A DNA stretch of 64,000 nt from Lethocerus indicus (GCA_019843655.1 JACDQD010000004.1:8618001-8682000), one strand, 5' to 3'. Positions 1 to 12,660 are shown, counted from the first letter of the stretch. The notes: generated by a model from the letters alone, not told the origin. Numbers and translations are program-made.

Positions 1-861
1 CCCATTGCCTCTACACAGTCAGTTCATGAACACTGCACAGTCATTTTACGTTCCACTGTACATCCGACATGAATGCGACAGTTCAAATTTACAAATAATA
101 ACGCTTTATATAAACTACCGTATAATAATTATGAGTGACAGGGCATTTGAAATTTTAAAGTAGTTACTTAGTAAGGTAATATTTAGCATTAAGAAGCTAC
201 GATGAATTATTTTCTCCCTTGTATTAGATCGAAATACTGTTAGTATAACAATACTGCATGAATTTATTACTATTTACTGTGTATGTATGTATGGATTATG
301 TGAATAATATAATAAATCTATGCTCAGCATCGCAATTGACTAATTAAATACGCGATGTTTTTGTTTTGTTGTTGTAAAATTTATGTGAACGAATGTTGAC
401 TGATAAATTAAGTTGGGTCTAAGAAGCATTGTCATAAGCAAATTGCACACTTATTGTACGTAACTTGTTACCTTAAACATAATGCCCGCGTTAGTGGAAT
501 CTTATATAAATTGAGAGACTCAAGAGTTAAAGTGTAACTGATATAACATCAGAGAATTAAATAGCTGACTGCGAATAAAATTGAATAAAAGTACGATGTT
601 TCTTGGGCTTAATTAGCAAAATAAAAATTCTTATGAACCCGAAAGTTTAATTTGTAGAATATATTGACGCACAAAGTGACCTGTAAATTGCCTCCTTTCC
701 GCAAACTACGAGTCGTATTGTTAATTTCTACAATTGGCTGAAATTCTATTGTGCAATTGTTTGTTTTAATTTTCCAATGTGACTGCGGAAAATCCAAAAG
801 GTAGCATAATTTGTGAAAATAATTATTAAATAAATATATTTAGTAAACACATAGGACTCAC
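1..861. other. AT-rich non-coding DNA
   Basis: No ORF with recognisable protein content, no repeat structure and no RNA gene is visible. The base composition is strongly AT-rich, and the stretch leads into the strong minus-strand splice signals that begin at 862. If a minus-strand transcript exists, this would be the intron downstream of the micro-exon. Confidence 0.5.
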
Positions 862-901
862 CGACAATAAAAGCAACAATCATACCGGCAGTTTCACTCA
901 C
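862..901 (-). other. Candidate recursive-splice micro-exon (40 nt)
   Basis: Read on the minus strand, a branch-point-like GCTAACTAAGG and an uninterrupted T-rich tract lead into TTTGTTTCAG. This is followed at once by GTGAGTG, and 40 nt later by a second donor, GTCG|GTGAGTCC. An acceptor fused to a donor sequence is the hallmark of ratcheting (recursive) splice sites in long introns. The trailing donor gives the RS-exon architecture described in vertebrates and in the Ubx micro-exons of Drosophila. Only one of the three reading frames is open (VSETAGMIVAFIV), so it could instead be an ordinary small exon with phase 0 entry and phase 1 exit. No protein family is recognised from 13 residues. 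The splice-site quality is directly visible; use in vivo is inferred. Confidence 0.4.
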
Positions 902-1098
902 CTGAAACAAATAAAAAAAATCCTTAGTTAGCTATTAATATAACTAAAAATATAATATTTCCTTAATTAAATTGGTGAAAATAAATGTAATGTATAAACG
1001 TAATTTACAGCACACAATAACAATTTTATATATTTATTTTTATTATACGAAAGAGTACGGAATCCCCCTTAGTAACCTAAACTAGTTCTCACTATTAC

Positions 1099-1101
<3 letters not shown>

Positions 1102-1157
<56 letters not shown>
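1102..1157. repeat. (TA)n microsatellite
   Basis: About 28 uninterrupted TA dinucleotide units. It is one of four long TA tracts in the window. Confidence 0.97.
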
Positions 1158-1159
<2 letters not shown>

Positions 1160-1799
1160 GAAATTCGTTAGCAGCATTCTTTCCTGTCGTACAGCTTTAA
1201 AATGGCACGATTTTACCGACAAAGTATTAAAATAATATATTTATTTTATCTAGTTGATACATTTTCGCGGTTGGCCGAGGACAGTCGCCATTGATGATTA
1301 CACGTAGAGAAAAAAAGGCGGGTGATGGGAGTGATTGACAGGTCAAACCTCAAACGGGAGAATTGATGTATGGATGTTGTGGCCGACTGATGTCCCGTGA
1401 TCGATGTGCTTATACGGTCGCGGGGACCGGCAAACATCATCAAATAAGACGAATTACAGTCTGGAGACTAGACGTCGATCAAGGATATTTTCAATCTCTG
1501 AAATTGACAGTCCGGGAAAAACTGAACATCCCGGATATCCGTAAATGCTGATTCATGCTGCGACCGGAAATCTGTTCGACATTAGTAAACTGAAATACTG
1601 ATGTGGGCCCATTCTTCGGCATGATGCCATTGGCCTGGAGATCTTTTGTAACCAGGATACAAGTCAAAAGTGCCATCATTGGGTGGCTTATTTATTCCGA
1701 GAAACATAAAAACATATTGCTACATGTACTTATGATCGTCAGGAAAAGAAGCTCAGTCAGTATGAAAGTGAAACTATCATTGATGAACTACAAATGATG
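1158..1799. other. Non-coding, mixed composition
   Basis: Two short overlapping open frames on opposite strands occur here, but neither resembles a known family. The stretch immediately precedes the Jockey fragment and might hold unrecognisable upstream parts of that element. Confidence 0.35.
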
Positions 1800-1814
1800 A
1801 ACTAAACAGTCCCC

Positions 1815-2345
1815 ACACCCGACTCAAAAGAACCGACTTAAACAGAAAATTTGGACTCAAGGCCATTACTAAAACGGACCTAGAAATTGACCTTAAGTAA
1901 CAAACTAACAATATACAAAGCAATACTCAAACCGACATGGACATATGGTATTGAGCTATGGGGTTCCACTAAGGCATCCAACATCGCTCGCATCCAGAGA
2001 TTCCAATCAAAAGTCCTTCGCACCATCCTTAATGCTCCCTGGTATGTTTCTAAACACACAATCCACCATGACCTCAACATACAAACAGTCGACGAAGTCG
2101 CAAAATCCCGGTTCCTGAAGTTCCACTATAAAACTATAAAAAATGCCAGTGAACGGACACGTCATTAGTTAAGGTATGGACAAACATGTACCTAACAATG
2201 AGTCAACAGGAAAAGCAAAAGGAATTATTGTTTACCTCCACTAGAATATCCCCCAGATTTCGGATTGAGCTGAGACGTGTGGTCCACCTCGCGGTTCGCG
2301 CCCTCGTCGCCCCCAGTGCATCCTCTTATCCTCTTTATCCTCTTT
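1815..2345 (+). pseudogene. Jockey-clade LINE reverse transcriptase, C-terminal fragment
   Basis: The frame from about 1887 reads LSNKLTIYKAILKPTWTYG, then IELWGSTKASNIARIQRFQ, then a segment with VLRTILNAPWYVS and HHDLNIQTVDEV. This is the characteristic stretch just C-terminal to the RT catalytic core (thumb side) of Jockey-type non-LTR retrotransposons in insects. About 90 codons are continuous. Upstream (about 1815-1886) the homology continues only with frameshifts and stops, and the catalytic YADD box, endonuclease and ORF1 are absent. The frame ends at 2168, short of the usual C-terminus. A repetitive TCCTCTTATCCTCTTTATCC tract at about 2320-2343 may belong to the 3' end. The element is 5'-truncated and degraded and cannot be active. 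Confidence 0.88.
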
Positions 2346-2539
2346 GCGAATTTTTTAATTTGTCAATATACAAAATAAATATTGACCCATTAATCAATCC
2401 TGCGGTAATCCGTTAGCCATGCGGCATCTACTGATGTATAATATAATAGCGAAAAGGTAACTTACGAACACAACACCAATTAAATCTTATTAACAAATCC
2501 AAATTCTATATGACTGGGAAATATTACAAGAGAAAGAAT

Positions 2540-2860
2540 AGACGAGATTCACTTGTTACCAGCCGGTCGCTCCGCCACCTGAGAAATCAATTTCCGAAAT
2601 GATAAATCATTCGTATAATGAAGCAGTCTTGTACGATTGACAAGGGGCCGGTGCCAAGAGGGGACCCTCCCCCTAAGCCAGCGATATGATTGATGGCACA
2701 ACAATATCCCAAAGGGAGCCTATAACGTAAGATCAATGATTTTTATCTCCGATAATCCCCTTCATCTTGAGTTACTATCGGGCGTCGATTTTGGCGCCGG
2801 TGATCTCATCAGGCCCCAGTCTATTTTCAAGACCTGTTATTCACAGTTGAGGGAATAAGC
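2540..2860. other. GC-richer non-coding patch
   Basis: Composition rises (AGGGGACCCTCCCCC, TTGGCGCCGGTG) with no meaningful ORF. It is one of the many short GC/CpG patches of the window and may be regulatory, but nothing specific can be assigned. Confidence 0.35.
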
Positions 2861-3535
2861 TGCTACAAGGAAGAATGTAGAGGCATATAAATATGATATT
2901 AATATTATATATAATTTCAATGAATTTACAAAGGCTAAAATAATTAATAAAGGATTATAAATCATTCTTTTTTAGGGTTTTAATATCTATGGCATAATAT
3001 TAGTACTAAATTTTAAAATTTTATTTAAACTGAGTTTAAGTATCCTGGGTGTGGGTTCAGAAAGAATACTTTGTCATTAGTTTTTTCACTAAAATAGGGC
3101 CGGGTTGCCACCTTAGTGTTCATCTAATTCGATCACCTCTTTCAAACAAGTGCCCTTTACGAAGCATTCTTCCAGAACATGGTGTCGCATACGTCTTGCA
3201 ACAATTTAACGGAAACGAATACACAGCTGGGATAATCCCTGCCAAATACAGAGTGAAAGATTTGTGAAAATGGGAATCGCGCACTCAAAGATTCTCTACA
3301 TACAGATGAGAGATCAAAACTCTAGTAATAAGGTGAAGATTGTACAGAATACAATACTCTTTGGAACTATAAACGTTCTACCGAAGTTTATAGTAAATTT
3401 TCTCAATGTTATCATTAATTATTAATTTTTATTTATGATAAAAATACGTCACGAACATCAATACAGTAGCAACGTAAGCAATGAGAAAGTGTATACATGA
3501 TACCGTTTCTCTTCGTTGGACGGTGTTAAATCATT
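2861..3535. other. AT-rich non-coding DNA
   Basis: No convincing coding, RNA or repeat feature. A 72-codon open frame at 3049-3267 has no recognisable motif and is treated as chance. Confidence 0.45.
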
Positions 3536-3539
3536 TTAT

Positions 3540-4400
3540 AACGACGCGATTGAGTCTGTCGGTCGGGTTTAGACAAGTAACGTTAACGGGTTAAGTCACG
3601 TCTCCATCAAAATGGGACCGGGCGGAATCCAAAATTAATTCCTTTTCCTCTCTCAAACCTGCCTGGTTTATGAAAACTGTCGGCCCTGAGCTACGAAATG
3701 CGGTTTGGGATGGAAATGAAAGCACTGAGCAACTTTTCGTAAAGCACTAAGCTTCATTCTACCGCAATCGTCGCTCTTCGTCAATCGTAGGGCGGACTGC
3801 GATCCCGTTTTCATCCATTTTTTCGTACCTTAGCGATGAGTTGGTTTGGTCAGACAAGCGCAGTCACAAGTGGACTGAACCTGATGTTTGGACTTACAAA
3901 AGCGCACATCGGGATCAGGTTAAAATTATTGCTGCAAGAGAGAATTTTCATCTTGGAGATTTACTAACAAATGCACATACAAATGTGAAAATTTGTGTTA
4001 ACGGGGTTTAAAGGTCATTCGGATCAACCAGCCGGGCTGTGATTTGAAGTAACATTATAAATAAAACACGACGGCGGTATTAGCTTGACTGAAATCGCTA
4101 GCAAATTTCTATTTGTGAACTACTAGACTACCTAATTCGGTGATCGTCCTTCGATTTACAGCCCCAGGGCGACACATTTGCCAAAGCGGGAGCCTGCAAA
4201 CGGCCCGGCACTTCCCCGGTTTATACCGAAAAAAGTCCTCTCGGCTAACCCAGGCCGCTGAAATGAATTGGAGTATGGCGGAGGTCGGGGCGCTACAAGC
4301 GAAAGCTGTTAGCCGGCCGGGTGTCCGACAACCGTATTAAAGGGCGATGGCACGTGGCCCTCGGCCGCTTTTAAGTGGCCCCGCACCCAATCCCCGAATC
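3540..4400. other. GC/CpG-richer block with an ATG-less open frame
   Basis: The block contains an 80-90-codon frame without ATG ending at the TAA at 4008-4010. A pyrimidine-rich CCATTTTTTCGTACCTTAG lies within it at about 3816-3834 and could act as a 3' splice site. The translated text matches no family I know, and a second overlapping frame is also open, so the coding case is weak. The 4140-4400 part is GC-rich (CGGCCCGGCACTTCC, GGCACGTGGCC) and resembles the other islands. Confidence 0.3.
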
Positions 4401-4879
4401 TGTTTTCAGCCACTACGTTGTTTATTTTTCAGATTGCTCTAGTCATATTTTACCTCCCGCTCCAATAGCTTCATTACGGAATGGGTAAAAAATTAAAAGC
4501 CCAAGAAAGCGGACGAAATAAACATTAAAATATAAAATTATAGGACTGACCTGCGCTCCAGGATTTCATATATAGAAGTGATAGGACAGAGGATGCTATG
4601 TAACTATGACAGGAGATCTAAGCCGCTCGGTTTAATACGGCATTGAACCCACTTCAAGAGCTAGTTCAAGAATGTTAGTCCATTCAAAATGTTTGGTTTG
4701 AATTGTATTGGAATATTTCAAATCAATTTTTTAATGTTTCCGTACGCGTGATGTACATTACATTAGGACAGAAGCTAACTTCCCGCGAATAGTAAATGGT
4801 GTTTTAGTTGTAAGGAATAATAAAATAAATGTTTGAATTAATGTGGACTCAAGCCCTCTGTTTTAAAACCGACGAATTC

Positions 4880-5290
4880 ACTTCGCCCCAACGGAGGTTC
4901 CCAGTTCTAAAATCGCCCATTGAACAAGAATGAACGGGGTTTTTCTTTCTCGCTTTTAATTTCACGCATAAACGTGCGGGGAGGGATTATTCTTCGCCCG
5001 AGCAAAAACCCGTGTAATTCCTTACTTTTTCCCGGCGCGGGGTCCCGAGTCGTATCCCTTTCAACTGAGAACAACGTGTCGGTGGGCGGGTTTTTTTCGT
5101 CAGCCTCATATTGAATTCGGGGGTTGCAAAACACAGACCAGTCCCTTAGCAAAAACCTCGGTCGAGACCAATGTCGCACTCTCTTATTTACCGCCCGGCA
5201 TTTATTATCGGACCAGTCCTAATTGTTTGGTCTCCGAATTATTTCTTTTTTCCAACCAAGTCGGACCGATGTTGCGAAGTGAAAAAAAGT
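4880..5290. other. GC-rich island
   Basis: An island with many runs of two to six identical bases (GGGGTTTTTC, TTTTTCCCGGCGCGGGG). Both strands carry short open frames that mirror each other, as expected from stop-codon depletion in GC-rich DNA rather than from coding selection. Confidence 0.4.
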
Positions 5291-5299
5291 AGGTCGCCT

Positions 5300-6620
5300 G
5301 TGAATGATAATGCTAAAAAATATTCCTTCTCACCCCTTTGTCCTTTTTTCAATAACCGACGAAAATTCTACCGTAAGGAAATAATATATTCATTGTAAAG
5401 TATTACGGTAAATATTTACATCCGTACGTGAAAGGATATCGTCCGACATCTACCGCTTTACAATGCTCTTCCCGGTCTTAAAATGTTTGCACATTTAACT
5501 CGAATGGGGAACGGTTTGTTTAATACCTCGAGGTCACGACACGGAATTGTATGTTCGCGATAAACGCAGACCAACAAGAGCAATAAAAAGACAATGCTGT
5601 TTCTGCAAATTCTGCTTTGCACTCTCAGTATAGATTCAAAGATATTCAAAATGATTATTTGCGAGAAGACAAAATTAAACATATAGTTTTCTCTTCGCAA
5701 CACTAAGAATCATTTATTAAATATTCGAAACATAATTTATCTGATTTCGTAATAATTATAGTAGCTGGGAAGACGAATTCAAGCAATTTTTATAGACCAT
5801 AAGTCATATTGATATAATAATGATACTAAAGTTATTTCAAACGAAAGTTCGTGTGAATGAAGGTTTTATTTATTTTGTTATGAATTCTATGACGCTTGTC
5901 ATGCAGGGGGGTTTCGCTTATTACCGAGCACCTAATAATTACAGGTATCCGATGTTATTACCCAAAGAAAGGAGAATGTAAGGGATTAGATTTATCCGAT
6001 GTAATTATACATTCTTATTGAAATCTAGGTTATATCCTGTAGTGTATAGAGTTGGGATAAGGCAATAACATTCTAGATTTAGTTGCTGCTCTACCTGTAT
6101 TATTCATTCATCAATCGGGGGCTTGATTTTCAAAAGGCGATCGCAACGTGGGGTATCTAAATCGATAATCATTAGCGGAGCAATAACTAAGGTTCGTTTG
6201 AACGCGGACACACGTTCCGAATCTTGATGAATATTTTTGCGACGCGTATCCCCACCCTGCGACCGCACCGAAAAATATCCGTTGAGAATATTAATTCGGA
6301 GCGGTATCGAGAATTTAAAAAATACCGGCGCGTTTTGGTTAATTTTCGCACCCCAATCAAAATACATTGCACGTGGATTCGTTATATTAGTTAGTGGGAC
6401 GCTGTCATTTTCCGCAGTTATGAATTTATACATATGTTAGGCTAATCTATGCATATCATATCTATTACCTCTGAAATGAATATGTCAATGCGTTGGAAAT
6501 ATAACGAAGGAGAGAAGTTTAATAGAACTAAGTTTTAAACAAGATTGAACTATAATAGAAAAGGCACAAAACCCATTAACGGGGCCGCAATAATGTAAGT
6601 TTTAATGGTGGAAGCTTGAC
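5300..6620. other. AT-rich non-coding DNA
   Basis: No recognisable feature. A GCGACGCGTATCC-containing patch at 6180-6370 is open on both strands and is interpreted as a small GC patch, not a gene. Confidence 0.4.
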
Positions 6621-7429
6621 GCGAAATATTTTTTGCCCACCAAATTTAAGGCCGTGGGCAGATTCCAATTTGTAAAATTTATTCCCGCAGCGCGCTCAGG
6701 TTGTCTCCTCTATAAATCCAGGACGGTCAGTTTAATTGCGTTAAGAAAGGGCCCCCAGCCTCCTACTCACGGTTCTATTGTTGACCTTAAAAATTTCACA
6801 GATCCAACCGCCCCTCCAACAGTGTTTATTCAGGATTTCAATTACGCACTTTAGGTTAATTCGATAAATCCCGCAGTCTCGAACTGAATCAAGTTTCCTG
6901 CAAAATCATTTCACTCGAACTTTCATCAACTCCTTGAAAACTCTTTTGAGTATTCGACTCTAGGGAAGTATTTAAATACTGAAAATGAGCTTCCAGTAAA
7001 GACAGGACAATTTCTAGGCCCATCTTGCAAGACGGTATTGTAAGGAGGAATCGGCAGGTAGAAAATTGAAAAGATTGACTGAAGAGTGGAATCGGGGTTA
7101 AACAGCTCTTTCCAAGTTCTCGATTCTCAAACTGCATATTTGAATTGTACACGCTACTGGTGTCAGACGGATACTATTATTTCTTTCAGTAGAAACATCC
7201 AATATTGCACTAATAAAGTGAACATGTTTGTTTATCATTTGTGGGTTAGAATTTTAAAAATATTTCCTTTTCACCTATTATCCGAATACACCTTTATTTA
7301 CCAGAATGGTGGCGCTTATAGACGTTCCATTCGATGTGTTCGTATTTATGAATCAATCAGCGATTTCTTCAGCGTCAGAAGGAAGCTGAAAGAAAGTAAG
7401 TCGGTTGTCGCTCTGAATTCAAGCGGGAA

Positions 7430-7800
7430 CTACGGTTATTCTTGAAGGGGACCCGACGCCCGGGCACAATTGGCAGAAACAAACCGAGCGGATTGTCCGA
7501 GCCTAATTCAAATAAGGGGCAGCGGAAGGCGGTGGGGGACTCCTTCCAATTTGATCGGTAAACGTGTTCACCGGGCACCAACTGGGGCACAACAGCCCCC
7601 GTCCCCGCCTCCCCCGCGCTAAAATTTAATCAGGCCCTCCGCCGCTCGGGGAGTCCGCGAATTCGAGTCCCGGCTTCCCCGAAAGTAATTCCCCGGAGGG
7701 TTTTCCCTCCTCTCTTTTCCCTTACGCTCGTGCCGAGGACCAGCAGAGATCCGGTTCTGTGACGAGACCGGACCCGAACGGTGACTGGTCGCAGGGTATA
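7430..7800. other. GC-rich island
   Basis: This dense GC/CpG block runs from GGGGACCCGACGCCCGGGC to CGAGACCGGACCCGAACGG. At 7648-7685 CTCGGGGAG pairs with CTTCCCCGA, with GAATTCGAGTCCCGG between them, superficially like a tRNA T-arm. No A-box or cloverleaf can be drawn, so it is not called a tRNA. Confidence 0.4.
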
Positions 7801-7969
7801 AGGCCTATCCTACCACCGCTGGAAAATGAACATATTCAACGAGCATATTCAAATTGGTTAGGTGACAACAGACGGTAGACTGCCAAGCTGCTAATCCGGC
7901 GTCTAACAGGAAAATATAGGTGAATCACGGAGTCGAAACAGATTTTAATTAACATAGGGCAATATATAA

Positions 7970-7993
7970 AAATATAAAGTGAAATATAAAGTG
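7970..7993. repeat. Short tandem duplication, 12-bp unit
   Basis: The unit AAATATAAAGTG occurs twice in direct succession and is followed by a partial third copy (AAAATATA). Confidence 0.85.
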
Positions 7994-8079
7994 AAAATAT
8001 AAGTTATACATTGAACGAAATAATTCGTTCGTACACAAAACGTCTACGGTGACCCAACCGATGTTTTAAAATTATTCGT

Positions 8080-8185
8080 GAAAAAAAATCTTGCATCATG
8101 TACTGGGAACATTGTGCAAGCCAAAACGGTTTGCAAATCAATCTTGAGAAACCCCAAAAAGTAACTGATGGCAGGACGGTTATTG
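8080..8185 (+). pseudogene. Possible RT fragment (LINE-like, very degraded)
   Basis: The plus frame beginning at the ATG at 8098 reads MYWEHCASQNGLQINLEKPQ. The pattern NGLxINLEK-P/T resembles the NGL-x-(I/V)-N-x-x-K-T segment that follows the YADD box in LINE reverse transcriptases. No YADD box precedes it and the resemblance ends after about 25 residues. It could be a heavily mutated scrap of a LINE or a coincidence. Confidence 0.25.
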
Positions 8186-8419
8186 GCAAGACTGGTGAAG
8201 GGGGTAGGGTATCTAACCAACGGCCGAGTTATAGAGGCCGATATTACACGGGCCCAAGGGGAAGTATTTCCATTTCCCCCACAGGGAAACCCTGCGAAAG
8301 CCGAGAATTTCGCCTTGGATGGAGTAGTGTCCCGGCTGATTTTCGGGATTCCGGGTGTCCGGAAAGGTTAACTTCAATATTAATCGTCGTAAAATCTTTC
8401 AATATTCTGCGTCAATAGT

Positions 8420-8770
8420 CGCAACAATTTTCGCAGTTAGCAGCACTATAATTGGGGTTGAAGTGAAACTCTTTAACACTATGTACGGATTCAAATTAAA
8501 TTTTCACAGACAAATGAATCCTCAGAACACTGTCTCTTTACTTAACGCTGTAGAGCGGACATAAAAAAGGAATGTACACGTTATCACATAAAATAATCTC
8601 TAATTGTTATGATCTTTATTCGAAGGTCTTTTCACTTCTCAGCCTAATTTACGTCATTATGTTCGTGCCTTTCAAAAACTGTTTCTTGTTACCTTAAAAG
8701 ACAAGAAAGTCTAATAAATCTGGACTTAAATGTTTAAATTGAGATACCGCGTTAATACGAGTATCAGAAC
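8420..8770. other. AT-rich non-coding DNA
   Basis: No supported feature. Confidence 0.4.
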
Positions 8771-10080
8771 AGGGGCGGGAATAAGAGGTGAAACGCTGTG
8801 ACTTCAATATGCAAGGTCCAACAAAGGATGGGGTTGAGCACAAAGCGTCGGATCCCCGACCTCTCTGTTAATCAGCTTAATGAACCGGCCCTCCGCACCC
8901 CTGATTTATTTAATAGGCGGCTCCGACTTCGATTCACTTTGTTTCCACTTCCTCAATCCTTTCCCTTCCGCTCCGACGGACCTCCCGGGACTTCTCATCG
9001 CACGGGTTTCATTTTTCGGACCCAACAATAACAGGGTAAAAAGGGGGGACAAAATTTAAGTACGATTGCAATAATCCATTTCTGGGTCATACACATAATT
9101 ATATTTTGCACATATTACAGAAATCAATTTCGCCTGATGCACTAATAATAATCCCTGGTAATTATTTGTTGTATACCAAAATACATTCCTCCACAATTCA
9201 CAAAAAAGTTTCAATTTGACATAAAACTCGCAATTTTAGATATTTTTTAAATGCCACATTTTTCAAAAATTGAATATAATTCCAGCTTCATTTTTTGAGC
9301 AATCTAAATAAAATAAAGGCTCCCGCAATATGTTGTGCTGCGCTCTATCCACAATCGAAATCAACAAGTGAATTAACGTCAGGAGTACATTTTCCTGCGG
9401 ACCCATAGTTTCACTGGATATACGGCTGGGACCTTAATAAAGACCCAAAACCCTCGGTTTGGAACAGTAAAGTATTGGGCCAGAAGTAAAGTGAGGGTAA
9501 AAAAAACGAAAAAACACCCAACAGGAAAATATTCTGAAGCATAGTCCGTAGGGTCCGGACCGCAAGAAATGTGCCGTCCCATTTCTCAGTGATGGGGCGG
9601 CCACAGCGCCGTGCTTTCGTTCCAAGTAATTTATAGTTCGGCCTTTACTTTTCCCTTTTTTCCGTTTTCCTTTTTTTATCGACAACCGAATAGGTCCAGA
9701 AGCCGGGACTGTTCCCGGACCAAATGACCCTTCCATCCTGAGGAATAATTTATTTTAAAATATCTAAAATCGTTATACGACAAAACTATCATGTATACTG
9801 CATTTAGTTCACTTTTTGAGACCTACTACCTATTTCAATAGTATAAGGTCAATTTAAGCGGGTGTAATAATATTGAACGATATTCATGCCCAGGTGAAAG
9901 TCAAGCAGTACACCTACATGAACTGAAATGGTACACTTTTTAGAGCTAAGTTTTAATCCTCATACGTAAAGAAAAAGTATTTTATTTTATTGCAATTCTG
10001 TAACATATAAACTGTCTTTGCCTGGGATGATTATTAACAACTCCCCCTTTTACCGTTTCAAATCAACTTTAACCGTAGAC
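8771..10080. other. Alternating GC and AT blocks, no gene
   Basis: Two moderately GC-rich blocks (about 8770-9040 and 9370-9740) flank AT-rich spacers. The second has run-rich tracts such as TTTCCCTTTTTTCCGTTTTC. Open frames here overlap on both strands and show no family motifs. Confidence 0.35.
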
Positions 10081-11230
10081 TTAAGTTCGTGGTCAGTCCC
10101 CCCCTTCTTTCTTGTTTTTCTTGGCTTCGGATAATTGCATTTCAGACACTGCTGAACGCTGCGGGTTCGTGTAGGGGCCCTCCCCTCTCCCTACATCTGT
10201 CACGCCGCTCGAACCGAATTAACGTTGAGATCTTCAACTTTATAATTCAGTTTAAGATGGCCTCATTAGGAGCCCGGGGGCAAGTTGATTACTACGTGCT
10301 TCAGTCAACATACATTTACGCGATTACCTAACCCAATTAACCGCCGGCATTCAAATTCAAGGAACCCTGTCTGGATTGGAGGGCGCTTCCGCATCTGAAT
10401 ATTTTCCCCTCCTTTCCAGCGGCAAGAGAAACGAAACGACAGGGGTGAAGTTACGGTAACGTCCCGGGCCTCCTTCCATATTAAACACAAAGGGAGACGT
10501 AGTTGTTTTCATCATGCACATTGTCCTGTAGGATATAACTTTCCAATTTCATTAATATCTGTGATTGAAGAGGCCTGAAATTATTATATACGGCTCTACG
10601 AAATGTCAGAATTGTGTTATATAGTACAATTTTCCAAAAATAGCCGTTATTGCTGTTATAGTTATAGCCAATTCTTTTACATTTTAAACGGGAAAACAGA
10701 AAAAAAATGCTCATCCCCATTTCAACCACTAATAATATCAACGAGACGTAAGGAATTAAATAAAGTCAAGTATGAAATTTCTCTAGAATCAGACGAACGG
10801 CTACAACGAAGCCCAGAACAATAGGCACTTAAACACCTAAAAACGGAAGGACTACAAACGGGGTGACCTCTCTTACAAGTTATAAACAAAGCAGGGTCTC
10901 AAATAGCGAGTTTCCCCCGCCCCCTTTACATAAGTCCGGGAAATAAACTTTATCCCACCGTCCCCTCGGCCGCCCTCCGAACGCTCCTTATCCGGTATGC
11001 ATAAAGGAGAAACCTAGAATTGAATTCAAGGAGCAAACTGGAATAGCGAGGCCCCGGTGTCGGCGGCCCGGCCCCAGGGGCCTTTATTTGAAAACTTCTC
11101 GCACAACTAAATTGTCCCCCGGGTTTTATTCACACTCCGTTCTTTCTCAATATGTGACTTATTGATCTCGGACCAGTAGGCCGATCTGAATTCTCCGTAC
11201 CCGCTCGAACGTGTGTATTTTTTATAGAGA
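10081..11230. other. Two GC islands separated by AT-rich spacer
   Basis: GC-rich parts lie at about 10080-10490 and 10890-11230 (GCGGCCCGGCCCCAGGGG is at about 11065). The spacer is AT-rich. No gene is supported. Confidence 0.35.
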
Positions 11231-12026
11231 GGAATACGGGCTGGCGGATATTTTCAAAACGATTTATGCACCCTTGAAAACAAGACTTTAGGAACTGCCC
11301 AAAATCTTTATGCAACTCACTATTCGTTATTCCCGGATGTTTTTTAATTTTTAAGTACTGTAATTTTAAATAAAAAACACAGCTTTTCAAGACTGATCAA
11401 AACTCTGGCTGTAATTCTCTATGCTAGAATAATAATTAGATCAAACTAAAATTCGTCCTAAATTATATTTCTTATTCAACGCACGATGAAAATAAGAACC
11501 GTTATTGTAACAAGACTTGATGTAAATAAGTCTTAAAATATAAATGGAACGTATTATTATTTATTAAATATGATATCTCCGTAGCTCGAATTTCAGAGTA
11601 TTCTCCAAGAGGTAAATTAAAATTTTAATAAAAATCTCCTCCAAGATTCTTATTTAACGTTATATTGGATCGATTCCACCTCCTCCCAAGAATATCTGAG
11701 TCTGTATCATATTTAAAATTATACGGATGAAGGATAGCTACTCGTTATAGCTTGAGAATACAATGAATTTATTAATGGCCTCCTAAAATGTAAAACGTTC
11801 TAGTCTAGAGAGGATTTATAAAAAAAGGAATTGCCATCGCATATTCACTATTACTTATTTTCTAGTTGTATAGGTTCATATTTATGGGTACGAGATGCTT
11901 TATAAGTCAAATGGCACAAGTGACAAAAATATAATGTATATTGAGTCGGTAAGTAAAAATTAAAAGTGCCAGTAAAAATTAAAAAGCCAGATTGAAAATC
12001 TGGTTTTTCCGCATATTTCTCAGACG
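11231..12026. other. AT-rich non-coding DNA
   Basis: Apart from the tandem duplication at 11952-11988 and the isolated donor-like GTAAGTA at 11949, nothing recognisable is present. Confidence 0.4.
11952..11988. repeat. Tandem duplication, about 19-bp unit
   Basis: AGTAAAAATTAAAAGTGCC is followed directly by AGTAAAAATTAAAAAGCC: two units that differ by one substitution and one deletion. Confidence 0.85.
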
Positions 12027-12029
12027 GTG

Positions 12030-12660
12030 TTTCTACACAAGTACACGTCCATTTTACACACTACTCGAGGAAGTTCGAGCCCCGGGTTCACGTCCCGCCT
12101 AATAGGAAACTGTAAATGTAAGCGCGACCGGGAGAAAACTTGCACTACGCGAAGAGTTTTAATTGGAAAACTGGAAAACGGGCGCGCGGGGACATGTTCT
12201 ATAAAACCCGTTATTTACCGGCACCGGCGGACCCAGAAGCGGGACCGGGGAGCATTGATACAGTCGTGCCGCTTAATGTAGCGAATAAAAGGGTCGGACG
12301 TGAGGACTCGATATGGAAAAAACAAGCTGTGCCGTCCCCCGTCCCCCCCTCAACCACCCCCCCTCCGCCCCAACAACCAAGGCACTCCACGGGAGGAGAG
12401 CTCTCCTCCTTCACGATAAAAGGAGCGGACCCGGGGATTGTGTTTCTTTTTGTACCTTATCTCGAGATGTGGGACCTAACAGTGGGGAAAAACGGCTTGG
12501 GGCGGCACCCTATAAATAATAATCTCGAATCTTACGCGCCACTGTTCGACCGGAAACGTAGAGTTCTAAAAAAATGGTTATCTCCGAACGGTTTGTTGGT
12601 CAGTCAGGACTCTACCGCCGGACGAGAATCTTCGAGTATTTTCGATAATTGAAATCGAAA
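12030..12660. other. Large GC-rich island with a long chance ORF
   Basis: This is one of the biggest islands. It carries the longest open frame of the window (12140-12652, plus, 170 codons). The translation is low in complexity around PSPVPPSTTPPPPQQP and shows no domain, and other frames over the same DNA are open too. This argues for stop depletion in GC-rich DNA. Near 12069-12096 GTTCGAGCCCC and GGTTCACGTCCC resemble tRNA B-boxes but no A-box precedes them. Confidence 0.35.

Noticed and set aside
3748..4010. 80-90-codon ATG-less frame preceded internally by a pyrimidine-rich AG
   Set aside because: No protein family is recognised, a second overlapping frame is also open, and frames of this length are common by chance in this composition.
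12140..12652. 170-codon open frame on the plus strand
   Set aside because: It lies in a GC-rich island where stops are rare. Other frames are open over the same DNA, there is a low-complexity proline run, and no domain or family is recognisable.
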